From an uncultured Spirochaetaceae bacterium (GTDB lineage Bacteria > Spirochaetota > Spirochaetia > Treponematales > Treponemataceae), in the NCBI GenBank assembly GCA_902802305.1, contig CADCLG010000007.1:1-64000 (forward strand): a stretch of DNA of 64,000 bases, written 5' to 3'. The translations under genes were made by a program, and so were the position numbers. The notes under the pieces were generated by a model. It was not told the origin of the DNA. It saw only the letters and a list, made by a program, of their open reading frames with translations, and ran no database searches. This document shows positions 34,245 through 43,282 of the stretch, piece after piece. Position 1 is the first letter of the stretch. The number at the start of each line of letters is the position of its first letter.

Positions 34245-37200
34245 AATCCTTCCTACTCTTTTGAGCCTTTTTTAGAACTCTTTTTTCTGTCATATAATAT
34301 AAAACCGGAATTAAAATCAAAGTAATTAGGGTAGAAGTTAAAAGTCCACCAACAATTGCCTGTCCCATTGGAGCATAAAGTTCCGTTCCTTCACCCTTGC
34401 TTACCGCCATTGGAATATCGCCCAAAAGGGTTGTAAGAGTTGTAATTAAAATTGGCTTTATTCTGGAAGCAGAACCGTCTACTACACTGCCCCGCAAGAG
34501 CTTGTCTTCTTCATCCTCAGAAAGAGAAACTGTCCATTCACCATCTTTATTCTGCTTACCCTTTTCCATTGCAATTTCAAGTCGCCTTTGCCTGCGGATT
34601 TGATTAATATAATCCACCAGAATAATTCCGTTATTTACAACTACACCCGCCAGAGAAATAAGTCCAAGCAGAGAAAGAAGATTAAGAGTTGAACCAAAAA
34701 TTAAAAGTCCGGCAGCAACTCCAATAAAGCAGAAAGGAATAGAGAACATAATAAGCAAAGGCTGGCGGAAGCGTTCAAACTGAATTACCATTACTACATA
34801 AACCAGAAAAACTGCAATAAGAAGTGCAAGCGCCATTGGCTTTACCATATCGCCAATCATAGCCATAACACCGCCGGCCTTACTGCTTACTCCATTTGGC
34901 AGAGGGTTTTTAGCAAGGTATTCATTCACACGGCGGCTTACATTTGCTGTGTTTTCACTTGTCAACGTTGCAGTAACTGTAATCTTTTTTGCCCTGTCAG
35001 AATGGTTGATTTGCGAAATTGATTTTTCTACCTTTACATCGCTAAGATTTGCAAAGGAAACATTCTGCTTATTCTGGGTGATTATATGAATATTATTGAT
35101 TGTATCTGGTGAAATGTTCTGGTCTGCAATATTAGAAGAAAGCCTGATGTTATAACGCTTTCCACTCTTCTCATCCTTATAGCGACCAGCATCCATTCCC
35201 TGAAAAAGAATTGCGCTTGTAATTCCGGCTTCATAGCTTGTAATTCCCAGGCTGCTCAAATACTCCTGACTCATGTCGATTATCATTGTTGAAGTGTCAA
35301 AATCGGTATCAAGGCGGGCAGTAACAACTTCTGGATCACTTTCAAGGAACTTTTTAACACTGCTTGCAGTCTGATAAAGGGTATTCAAATCTTCGGAAAT
35401 AAGGGTAAGTCCGTAACCGCCACCATCCGTAACATAGCCCATAAGCTTATCAAAACCACCATTCTGAACCGAAACCTTTGAATCCGGTAGAACTGCACTC
35501 CAGATTTCCTGCATCTGGAACATAATATCGTGGACATCCCTCTTACGCTGGTCAACTGGAACCAGAACCACATGGGCATAGGCACATTCAGCTGTAGTCG
35601 TTCCAAAACCACCTTTATTCTGGCTCTGACCAATATAATAAACTACCGACTGCATTTCGGGTACATATTTTTTCATAAGTTTTTGGGCAACTTCAATTTT
35701 ACTTCGGGTCTGTTCTATGCTTGTTCCTATTGGAAACTCTGCCTCAATATAAAAATCACCATTATCTGTAGAAGGAATAAAGGCAATTCCAAGTCGCAGT
35801 GTAATAAAGCCGGAGAAAATCAAAAGGAAAAGAGCAAACACAATTACAAAGGTTTTATTGTTCAGCGCAAGATTAAGTGCCTTGTCGTAAAAGTTTTCAA
35901 TTTTCTTCATTGCAAGGTCAAACTTACGGGGCTTAGCACGAACTTTTGGACCATTGTCCTTTAGTATGAGTTTTAAAAGATAAGGCACAACAATAACTGC
36001 AACAAAAAAGGAAGCAAAAATCGCAAGGATGATTGCAATTGAAACATCGTGTAAAATCTGACCAATCAAACCATTCAAAAGAGCAATTGGAATAAATACA
36101 ACCATTGTTGTTGCGGCAGAGGCAAGAATACTGGCAGAAACTTCATCCCAGCCCTTATAAATAGATTGATTTACTGTGTATTTTAGCTCGCCGGTCTGGC
36201 TGTCGCGTTCACCATAATAGCGGTAAATCTGTTCCAGCATTACAGATGAACCGTCTACAACCATTCCAAGCGAAATTACAAGACCGGAAAGGCTCATAAG
36301 ATTCAGAGAAATATCAAAGAGCTTTAAGCCGATTAAAGCAAAAAGAATACAAAGCGGAATTGATATTGAAATTACAAGGGTTGCCCGCCAGTCTGCCATA
36401 AAAAGCAGGATTACAAGAATGGCAAAAATTACACCCATAATTCCTGAACGCAAAACTGTTGTAAGCGAAGATTTTACAGAACGGCTGTCATCGGAAATTA
36501 TATGAAATTGAACTGCCCCACCTGTTTCCTTTTCTGCCTGAGCAAGTACCTTTTTTACATTTTTAATAATTCCAACTGTATCGCCATCAAGACGTTTGCG
36601 GATATTTACTATTACAATTGGATTATCGCCATCGTGTACATAATAATTATGTTCTGGATGAACCAGCTCAACTTTAGCAATGTCCTGAATGCGGATTATG
36701 TTTGAGCCATCTGCAACTCCAACCGGCAGATTTTTTATATCATCAATAGAATCAAAGGAGCCGGAATATCTAACCTGAATGTCACGGTTTTCAAAAGAAG
36801 CATTGCCCAAAGGAAGCGTAACATTTCCATAATTCAAAACCTGAAAAACTGAAGCAACAGATATTCCATGGGAAGTAAGTTCATCAATATTAATTTTAAC
36901 AGAAAGCTCCAGCTCTTCACCACCTTCTATGCTGATTTCAGAAACTCCATCAATCTGGGTAAGGCGGGACATAAGTTCATCATTCAAATAACTGGTGATT
37001 CGTTCCGTATCATTACCGGCTGTAACTGCAAAGGAAATGATTGGAACCATATTCATACCGCCAACAATTGCAACCGGGCTTCCAGAGATTCCTTCCGGCA
37101 ATTTGTCTTTAAGCTGAGTGATTCTATAGCGGAGCTCTTCAATCTGGTCGTTTACGTCGTAGCCATCCTGATAGGTTATGGTAATCATACAGAATGAATT

Positions 37201-37455
37201 GTAGGAAGAACTGTCTATTGCCTTAAAATGCGGAACTGTTACAAAATCATCTTCAAGAACGCTTGTAACATCCTTTTCAATATCTTCTGCGCTTGCGCCC
37301 GGATAAATTGTGTAAACTATGGCCTGAGGCATGTAGATTTCGGACATAAACTGTGTATGTGTGCCCGAAAGCGAATAAATGCCAAAAAAAAGAAGCACAA
37401 TAAGGAGGATAGAAATAATTACAGGATGTTTTACAGAAAACTCGGAAACTTTCAC
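34237..37455 (-). CDS. RND efflux pump, HAE1/AcrB-like
   Basis: 1072 residues, full-length RND transporter with two sets of six membrane helices around large periplasmic loops. Seen: N-terminal VKHPVIISILLIVLLFFGIY; TM4 LVISLGMVVDGSSVMLEQIY, where the second of the usual pair of Asp (DD in AcrB) is Gly; second-half IMFSIPFCFIGVAAGLLIFG, LLGLISLAGVVVNNGIILVD and a C-terminal ITTLTTLLGDIPMAV. One proton-relay Asp remains, as in many non-proteobacterial members. Substrate unknown (drugs, lipids or peptides). It overlaps the adaptor gene by four bases. Confidence 0.92.
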   Translation of the reverse strand: MKVSEFSVKHPVIISILLIVLLFFGIYSLSGTHTQFMSEIYMPQAIVYTIYPGASAEDIEKDVTSVLEDDFVTVPHFKAIDSSSYNSFCMITITYQDGYDVNDQIEELRYRITQLKDKLPEGISGSPVAIVGGMNMVPIISFAVTAGNDTERITSYLNDELMSRLTQIDGVSEISIEGGEELELSVKINIDELTSHGISVASVFQVLNYGNVTLPLGNASFENRDIQVRYSGSFDSIDDIKNLPVGVADGSNIIRIQDIAKVELVHPEHNYYVHDGDNPIVIVNIRKRLDGDTVGIIKNVKKVLAQAEKETGGAVQFHIISDDSRSVKSSLTTVLRSGIMGVIFAILVILLFMADWRATLVISISIPLCILFALIGLKLFDISLNLMSLSGLVISLGMVVDGSSVMLEQIYRYYGERDSQTGELKYTVNQSIYKGWDEVSASILASAATTMVVFIPIALLNGLIGQILHDVSIAIILAIFASFFVAVIVVPYLLKLILKDNGPKVRAKPRKFDLAMKKIENFYDKALNLALNNKTFVIVFALFLLIFSGFITLRLGIAFIPSTDNGDFYIEAEFPIGTSIEQTRSKIEVAQKLMKKYVPEMQSVVYYIGQSQNKGGFGTTTAECAYAHVVLVPVDQRKRDVHDIMFQMQEIWSAVLPDSKVSVQNGGFDKLMGYVTDGGGYGLTLISEDLNTLYQTASSVKKFLESDPEVVTARLDTDFDTSTMIIDMSQEYLSSLGITSYEAGITSAILFQGMDAGRYKDEKSGKRYNIRLSSNIADQNISPDTINNIHIITQNKQNVSFANLSDVKVEKSISQINHSDRAKKITVTATLTSENTANVSRRVNEYLAKNPLPNGVSSKAGGVMAMIGDMVKPMALALLIAVFLVYVVMVIQFERFRQPLLIMFSIPFCFIGVAAGLLIFGSTLNLLSLLGLISLAGVVVNNGIILVDYINQIRRQRRLEIAMEKGKQNKDGEWTVSLSEDEEDKLLRGSVVDGSASRIKPILITTLTTLLGDIPMAVSKGEGTELYAPMGQAIVGGLLTSTLITLILIPVLYYMTEKRVLKKAQKSRKDYD

Positions 37456-38552
37456 TCTTCTATACCGTATTCCTCTAGCACCTGCTCATACAACTTAACC
37501 TTTTGGCCGTCAAAAACAAAGTTCTGACCGTCGGTAACAAAAAAGTTGTCTTTATACTGGCTGTCTACTATAAAATACTCGCCGTCATCGGGCCTTTTTT
37601 CTGCCTGAATGTATTTAACTGTCTGCGATTCCGGCTGATAGATGTAAAAGCTGCCGTCCATTTTTTTTGTTTGAATTGGAAGAACCGGAACGTTTTTATG
37701 TGTTCTGTAGGCAACCTTTACCTTAACAAACATTCCCGGTCTGAAACGGTCACCAGGATTATCAAGACGGCAAACAACTTCAAAGTTTTTGCTTTCTGGC
37801 GAAACATAAGGTGCTATATTTTCAATTGTGGCAGAGGTAACTGCATTCTCGTACATTCCCTGCTCTGCCGGACGAATTATTTCTACTGCCAGATTTTCCC
37901 GCTCCATGGTAAAAAGGTCAAAATATTTTTCTGCAACCTTAAGGCGCACAACCTGGTTAGATAAATCTGCAAGCACGGCAACCGGACTTGTCTGAGTTCC
38001 AATGCTTCCAACTGCCTGATTTGCCATAAGAATTGTCCCCTCTATAGGTGCACGAACTTCGGTATACCCCATCTGCAGCTTGGCCAAATCATACTGGGCG
38101 GTAGAAGCATCGTACTGGGCTCGGGCATTATCGTAATTCTGCTGAGAAGTTGCTCCAGATTTATATAGATTTTCTATTCTTTCAAAGGTGCTTTTTGCCG
38201 CAAAATAAGCTGCCTGAGCCTGCAACATCTGCTGGCGAAAAGGTTCATCATCAATTTTTGCAAGAAGAGTATCCTTTTTTACAAAATCTCCAGCCTTTGC
38301 AGGATACTCTGTAATTGTCCCGGAAACAAAAGGAACAACCGGAATCATAGCTTTTGCTTCTACATAACCGCTGATTGTAATCGATTCAACAAGGTCACGA
38401 ATTTCCGGCTTCTGGACCCGCACGCTTGGCAGAATATCTTCTTTTTCTTCTGGAGCTTTTTTATTTGTAACTAAAAAACTTAGACCGACAAAAACAAGGG
38501 CAACTAAAACAACTGCCATTATTCTTATCAATTTTTTAACAGCTGACTTCAT
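37452..38552 (-). CDS. RND periplasmic adaptor (membrane-fusion protein)
   Basis: ~366 residues. N-terminal membrane anchor (LIRIMAVVLVALVFVGLSFL), then lipoyl half-motifs (TISGYVEAKAMIPVVPFVSG; AKAGDFVKKDTLLAKIDDEP), a helical hairpin (QAAYFAAKSTFERIENLYKS), the second lipoyl half (EVRAPIEGTILM) and beta-barrel/membrane-proximal domains. Links the pump at 34237 to TolC. Start at ATG 38552, because the residues before it (from a TTG at 38591) read through the operator; no ribosome site is visible and the message may have a very short leader. First gene of the efflux operon. Confidence 0.88.
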   Translation of the reverse strand: MKSAVKKLIRIMAVVLVALVFVGLSFLVTNKKAPEEKEDILPSVRVQKPEIRDLVESITISGYVEAKAMIPVVPFVSGTITEYPAKAGDFVKKDTLLAKIDDEPFRQQMLQAQAAYFAAKSTFERIENLYKSGATSQQNYDNARAQYDASTAQYDLAKLQMGYTEVRAPIEGTILMANQAVGSIGTQTSPVAVLADLSNQVVRLKVAEKYFDLFTMERENLAVEIIRPAEQGMYENAVTSATIENIAPYVSPESKNFEVVCRLDNPGDRFRPGMFVKVKVAYRTHKNVPVLPIQTKKMDGSFYIYQPESQTVKYIQAEKRPDDGEYFIVDSQYKDNFFVTDGQNFVFDGQKVKLYEQVLEEYGIEE

Positions 38553-38591
38553 GTTAGTTGAAAATTTAATGACAAAAAATACAGAATTCAA

Positions 38592-38615
38592 TAGACAATT
38601 CTTTCTTATTGTCTA
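38592..38615. promoter_or_regulatory. Probable TetR operator
   Basis: Perfect 8-bp inverted repeat TAGACAAT-N8-ATTGTCTA between the divergent tetR and adaptor genes. Position and size suit a TetR-family dimer repressing both directions. Confidence 0.6.
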
Positions 38616-38626
38616 ATAATTTAGCT

Positions 38627-39214
38627 ATGACTAACGACCTTCAATCTTCAGAAACAAAGCTTAAAATGGCAGAAGCTCTTAAAAAACTTGTAAACTTCAA
38701 GGCTTTTTCCAAAATTACCGTTGGCGATATTGTAAATGAATGTGTCCTCAACCGTAATTCATTTTATTATCATTTTGAAAACATGTATGACTTACTCTAC
38801 TGGACTTATGACCAGGAAATTCAAAATATAACGACTTCCTTTCAAAATGCAAATGCCGATTACACACAGAGCTTTGAGTTTATTTTATCCTACATTGACC
38901 GGAACATTAATTTGTGTCAGGCCGCTTATGAATCTCTTGGAGAAAATGACCTGCAGAATATGATTGAGCGGGATTTAAAGCTTTTTCTCGCATTTTCTGT
39001 TTCAATTATTTCTGAAGAAACTCAAGTTGAAATAAGCGAAGACTTTAAAAACTTCCTTATTTTCAACTTTTGTCCTATGGTTCGCTTCCAGATTGTCTGG
39101 TACATAAAATACAACGACAAGCTGGATAAAGCCAAGTTTTTGGATTACATCAAGACAGCCTTCTACGATTCCCTCAGGGCAACAATTCTGTCCGGAGGGA
39201 AAAAAGGATTATAA
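38627..39214 (+). CDS. TetR/AcrR-family regulator of the efflux operon
   Basis: 195 residues. N-terminal TetR helix-turn-helix (KMAEALKKLVNFKAFSKITV; VGDIVNECVLNRNSFYYHFE), then an all-helical ligand domain of the dihydroxyacetone-kinase-regulator type (LLYWTYDQEIQNITTSFQ). ATG 38627 is used because the alternative TTG at 38609 lies in the operator. Divergent from the RND operon with a palindrome between; probably a repressor released by a pump substrate. Confidence 0.85.
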   Translation: MTNDLQSSETKLKMAEALKKLVNFKAFSKITVGDIVNECVLNRNSFYYHFENMYDLLYWTYDQEIQNITTSFQNANADYTQSFEFILSYIDRNINLCQAAYESLGENDLQNMIERDLKLFLAFSVSIISEETQVEISEDFKNFLIFNFCPMVRFQIVWYIKYNDKLDKAKFLDYIKTAFYDSLRATILSGGKKGL

Positions 39215-39227
39215 GATTTTCCGTACA

Positions 39228-41060
39228 TCAAGCATAATACTGAGCCTGTGCATTCCAAAGTTCTGCGTACAAAGCTCCGTGCGACATCAGTTCTTCGTGG
39301 TTGCCTTCTTCAACAATCTGACCGTCATCGAATACAAGAATCTTGTCGCAGAAACGGCAGGAAGACATACGGTGGCTGATGTAAATGGAAGTTTTGTCCT
39401 GAACCATTGAATCAAAATGCTGGTAGATTTCGTATTCGCTGATTGGGTCCAGAGCAGAGGTTGGCTCGTCAAGAATTACAAGTGGAGCATCCTTGTAGAG
39501 GGCGCGGGCAATTGCAATTTTCTGAGCTTCACCACCAGAGATTTCAACACCTTCATCATTCTGCTGATAGATGTTTGTATTGATTCCCTTTGGCATTTTA
39601 GCAAGCCGTTCTCCAAAGCCGGCACGCTCCAGACAATCCTTTACGCGGGCTTCATCAAAATCTTTTCCGCTTGCAACATTTTCTGCAATGCTAAAGGAGA
39701 AGAGATTAAAGTCCTGGAAAACAACACTGAACAATTGCGCATAATCCTTGTAATCGTAATAGCGGATATCTACACCATTGAGCAGAATCTGGCCTTCGGT
39801 TGGCTCGTAAAGGCGGCAGAGCAGTTTGATAAAGGTTGTTTTACCTGCTCCATTTTTTCCAACTACAGCAGTTTTTGTACCAATCTTAATTTTCTGATTT
39901 AAATGACGGATTACAAAATTATCTGTATTTGGATATTTAAAGGAAACATCCCGGAACTCGATTTCAAACTCGTTATCATCACGCTTTTCTGTTGGAATAG
40001 TTCCTTCGTACTGCTTGTTTTCAATTTCCATAAAATCATAAAAATAAGAAAGATATTCAGCCTTAATGTTGATTTCAATCCAGGAGTAGAAAATATTAGA
40101 AACGCTGGATACAAGATTTGAATAGGCAGAAATATACTTTAGCGCAGAGCCCACTGTAATAAAACCAAAGATTGCTTTAAGACCAACGTAAAGATAGCTT
40201 GTAATCTGCAGCAAACAGTTTACCAGAAAAACCGGCAGCTGGCACTTGTTGATTTGAACAAACATTTTTTGAAACTCACTTTCCAGAAAGTTCACAATAC
40301 TCTTACATCTGCTTTCAATTAATTTCTGGCTTTTGTAAAGACGGATGTATTTTGCATTTGAATAATCAAAAAGCAGATTATAAAGATAACCGTATTCCCG
40401 ATTTATTCTTACATTCTTTACAAACATATCCTGCTGAATCTCTCCTTCCTTCTTTTTTGTAAGGGCAGAAATGGTAACACTTAATGCCAGCATAATCACA
40501 AGAATTACAAAGCTGTACCATTTATTCAAAAGGGAAGGTAAGAATCCTACTGCTGCTCCAGCCTTTGGTATAAAAAGAGGGATAAGAAGAACGATACTGT
40601 AAACAATGGAAATAATATTTTCTATAAAGCCTGCAAAGGTAGAACAAAAACCAGAAAAATCTCCACGGGACATGATTCCTTCTTCGGCTTTTTTAATCAT
40701 ATCCAGAGTTTCCTGTTTTTCCAGAATATCGTAATCAAGATTAAAGGTTTTGCCGCAAAGCATCTGGTCAATTTTTTCTGCCATTACCGAGTTGTTTACA
40801 GAAATAATATGCTGCAGTCCCCAGTAGACCATTCCCAAAAATCCGCTGGAAAGAACCAGAATAATTCCTGTTTTAAAAATCTTTTCAAAGGGGACCTGTG
40901 AAATAAGCTGGTCTAGGATGATACTGCTTAAAACAATTGGAATAAAGGTGCTTGTAACGCTGATTATTCGCGAAATGATGATGAGGGAAATATGTCCCGG
41001 CTGTAATCTGTGAGTTAGCTTTAATACCTTGTTTATAGTTGATGTTTTATTATTTTTCAT
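39228..41060 (-). CDS. ABC exporter half-transporter (permease-ATPase fusion) 1
   Basis: 610 residues: N-terminal six-helix ABC exporter domain (~20-330) and C-terminal ATPase with Walker A VGKNGAGKTT, signature ISGGEAQKIAIARAL, Walker B LVILDEPTSALDP and H-loop ISHR. The signature is canonical, so the ATPase site looks active. It is 51 bases downstream of a second half-transporter, so they probably form a heterodimer exporting peptide, lipid or drug; the substrate cannot be read from the sequence. GGAG precedes the ATG. Confidence 0.88.
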   Translation of the reverse strand: MKNNKTSTINKVLKLTHRLQPGHISLIIISRIISVTSTFIPIVLSSIILDQLISQVPFEKIFKTGIILVLSSGFLGMVYWGLQHIISVNNSVMAEKIDQMLCGKTFNLDYDILEKQETLDMIKKAEEGIMSRGDFSGFCSTFAGFIENIISIVYSIVLLIPLFIPKAGAAVGFLPSLLNKWYSFVILVIMLALSVTISALTKKKEGEIQQDMFVKNVRINREYGYLYNLLFDYSNAKYIRLYKSQKLIESRCKSIVNFLESEFQKMFVQINKCQLPVFLVNCLLQITSYLYVGLKAIFGFITVGSALKYISAYSNLVSSVSNIFYSWIEINIKAEYLSYFYDFMEIENKQYEGTIPTEKRDDNEFEIEFRDVSFKYPNTDNFVIRHLNQKIKIGTKTAVVGKNGAGKTTFIKLLCRLYEPTEGQILLNGVDIRYYDYKDYAQLFSVVFQDFNLFSFSIAENVASGKDFDEARVKDCLERAGFGERLAKMPKGINTNIYQQNDEGVEISGGEAQKIAIARALYKDAPLVILDEPTSALDPISEYEIYQHFDSMVQDKTSIYISHRMSSCRFCDKILVFDDGQIVEEGNHEELMSHGALYAELWNAQAQYYA

Positions 41061-41111
41061 ATTTTATTCTCCAATTTCCTTAATTCTTCACTCGTAATTC
41101 TGAATTATGCA

Positions 41112-42965
41112 TTATGAATTAACATAATACTGACTCTGAATGTCAAACATTTCCTTGTACTTACCGCCTTTTTTCATAAGCTCTTCGTGGCTGCCAACTT
41201 CTGTAATTGTGCCGTTTTCCAGGAAGAAAATGCGGTCGCAAAACTTTGTAGAAGCAAGCCTGTGCGAAATAAAGACTGCCGTTTTTCCTTCTGCAAGATT
41301 GTTGTATTCTTCGTAGATTTTGCTTTCTGCAATAGGGTCCAGAGCAGAGGTTGGCTCATCAAGAATAAGAAAGTTTCCATTTTTATAAATTGCCTTGGCA
41401 AACAAAAGCTTTTGAGTTTCTCCACCAGAAAGCAGTATTCCCTCTGAAGAAAAGTTCTGGGTGATGTAAGACATTTCTTTTTGAGCAAGACTTTCAATTT
41501 TGTCTTTAAGACCAGCAGTTTCAAGACTGGTCCACATTTTATCTTTATCGGTTTCTGCTTCTTCTGCACCAGAAACATTTTCCATAACCGTAAAGGCCAT
41601 AGGATTTGTATCCTGGAATAAAACGCTTATATTGTCCTGATACTTTTCAAGTCCAAGCTGGTCTATAGTTTTTCCGTTTACCAGAATGTCGCCAGAAGTC
41701 TGGTGATAAAGTCCCGTGAGCAGCTTTACGATTGTTGTTTTACCGGCACCGTTATTACCAACCAGGGCAATTTTTTCACCAGCTTTAATTTCAAAAGAAA
41801 GCTTATTTATAGTAGATTTTTCTACATCGGGGTAGGCGAAGCTAACATCGCGGAAGGTGATTGCTGGTGGCTGAGCTATGGTTTCGGTAGATGCAAGTGT
41901 AGCTTCACCATCACAAAGTCTTGCTCGCTCCGGCAGATTCAAAAAGTCATGCAAATCATTAAACTCGTGACTTGCCCTCCGCAAATCATTAAAACGCTGA
42001 GAAAGAGTGTAAATCCAGTTTGTAAAGCCTTCCAAAAGTCCAAGGTAAAGGGTAAAAGTTGCAATATCCATGGAGCCGTCCAAAACCTTTTTAATTAAAA
42101 TTGCATAAGCCAAAATATTGCGGGCAAAATTAAAAAACATACCGGAAAGAGTAGGATAAAACCAAACCAGCTGCTGCTTTTTTTCAAACTTGGCGCGGGC
42201 TTTAATAATTTCCACAAAAAGAGAATTAAACCATTTTCCCAGCTGATAGATTCTTATATCTTTTCCGGCACTAACATTAAAGCTCTTCTGTTTAATATAG
42301 TTTTTCTTGCGCCAGATTTCAGTGCTTTCTTCCCGGTGGGCATCGGAATATTTAATTGCATAAGTACGCAGAGCAACATCTTCTATAAACATTGCAAAGG
42401 TAACTAAAAGGATTCGCCAGTCAAGCACAAAAACCGCAGTACCATAGCTTATAATTCCAAACAAAATTACTGCCAGCTCTGTAGTTTCGGTCATAACCTT
42501 TTCTACACCCACAAAATTGCTGCCAATAGAATTAGCCGCCTTGCCCAGCAGCTTTTGCTTTTTCTGAGGCTCAACATTTTCATAATCTGTAGTAACCGCC
42601 TTGTGGGTAAAAAGTCCGGTAAAATAGCCAAGCCTTGTATAAGTTCTCTGAACCTGAATAAAAGTTCCCATAATATTCGAAGCTCCAGTCATAATCCAGA
42701 AGGCTAAAAGAGCTAGAACTATCAGAATAACAAAATTACGAACATCGCCAGCAGAAATTGATCTAATGGCCAGAGAAGGAATAAGGGTTGTAACAAAAGG
42801 CGTTGCAATCCTTAAAATAAGATAAATCGGAAGCAGAAGCCAGGCAGAAGGATAACGCTTAAACCAGGCTTTGAGGGCAATTCCGATGTTTTTGAGAACT
42901 GAGTTTTTCTTTACAGAAGCCTCACTTGTCGTAAAAGCCTCGCCTGTAGTAACATTTTTTTTCAT
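41112..42965 (-). CDS. ABC exporter half-transporter (permease-ATPase fusion) 2
   Basis: 617 residues with the same layout as its downstream neighbour: membrane domain (~30-340; WLLLPIYLILRIATPFVTTL, VILIVLALLAFWIMTGASNI) and ATPase with Walker A VGNNGAGKTT, signature LSGGETQKLLFAKAI, Walker B LILDEPTSALDP, H-loop ISHR. No peptidase or precursor-peptide gene is seen nearby. ATG 42965 follows GAGGTG. The interval to the chemoreceptor gene (42966-43282) holds a GC-rich repeat and otherwise only AT-rich sequence. Confidence 0.88.
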   Translation of the reverse strand: MKKNVTTGEAFTTSEASVKKNSVLKNIGIALKAWFKRYPSAWLLLPIYLILRIATPFVTTLIPSLAIRSISAGDVRNFVILIVLALLAFWIMTGASNIMGTFIQVQRTYTRLGYFTGLFTHKAVTTDYENVEPQKKQKLLGKAANSIGSNFVGVEKVMTETTELAVILFGIISYGTAVFVLDWRILLVTFAMFIEDVALRTYAIKYSDAHREESTEIWRKKNYIKQKSFNVSAGKDIRIYQLGKWFNSLFVEIIKARAKFEKKQQLVWFYPTLSGMFFNFARNILAYAILIKKVLDGSMDIATFTLYLGLLEGFTNWIYTLSQRFNDLRRASHEFNDLHDFLNLPERARLCDGEATLASTETIAQPPAITFRDVSFAYPDVEKSTINKLSFEIKAGEKIALVGNNGAGKTTIVKLLTGLYHQTSGDILVNGKTIDQLGLEKYQDNISVLFQDTNPMAFTVMENVSGAEEAETDKDKMWTSLETAGLKDKIESLAQKEMSYITQNFSSEGILLSGGETQKLLFAKAIYKNGNFLILDEPTSALDPIAESKIYEEYNNLAEGKTAVFISHRLASTKFCDRIFFLENGTITEVGSHEELMKKGGKYKEMFDIQSQYYVNS

Positions 42966-43067
42966 AAACACCTCGTGTCTTAAAGATGTTGTAAATATAA
43001 TTCAATTGTAAGTTATTTTTTGAAAAAGTGCACGAAATGCAAAAATTAAGACATGAATTGTAAAAAA

Positions 43068-43153
43068 GGAGGGCGGAGCCCCGCCCTACGCCTCAACCGC
43101 ACAGGCGTTTTCGGCTACCCCACCCAACGGGGGAAATCCCCCGTAACGCCCCC
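43068..43153 (-). repeat. GC-rich mosaic hairpin element (family B), intergenic copy
   Basis: On the minus strand: GGGGGCGTTACGGGGGATTT, then CCCCCGTTGGGTGGGGTAGC, a hairpin (AACGCC...GGCGT) and a terminal palindrome AGGGCGGGGCTCCGCCCT. It shares its block order with the two copies inside metH (10735, 11870). On the plus strand it ends in a run of seven T and could terminate transcription. Confidence 0.8.
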
Positions 43154-43282
43154 TTTTTTTCATTTTTTTATAACATTCTGTTATCTTCTTTTATATTTTT
43201 TTGTTATTTGACTATTTTTTTCATTGAAATCTTGAAATTACAGAATTAAAATAAATTAATCTAATATAATCTGGAGTTTAAT

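Noticed and set aside
39228..42965. The half-ABC transporters as a bacteriocin or lantibiotic cluster
   Set aside because: No precursor peptide, modification enzyme or N-terminal C39 peptidase is present.
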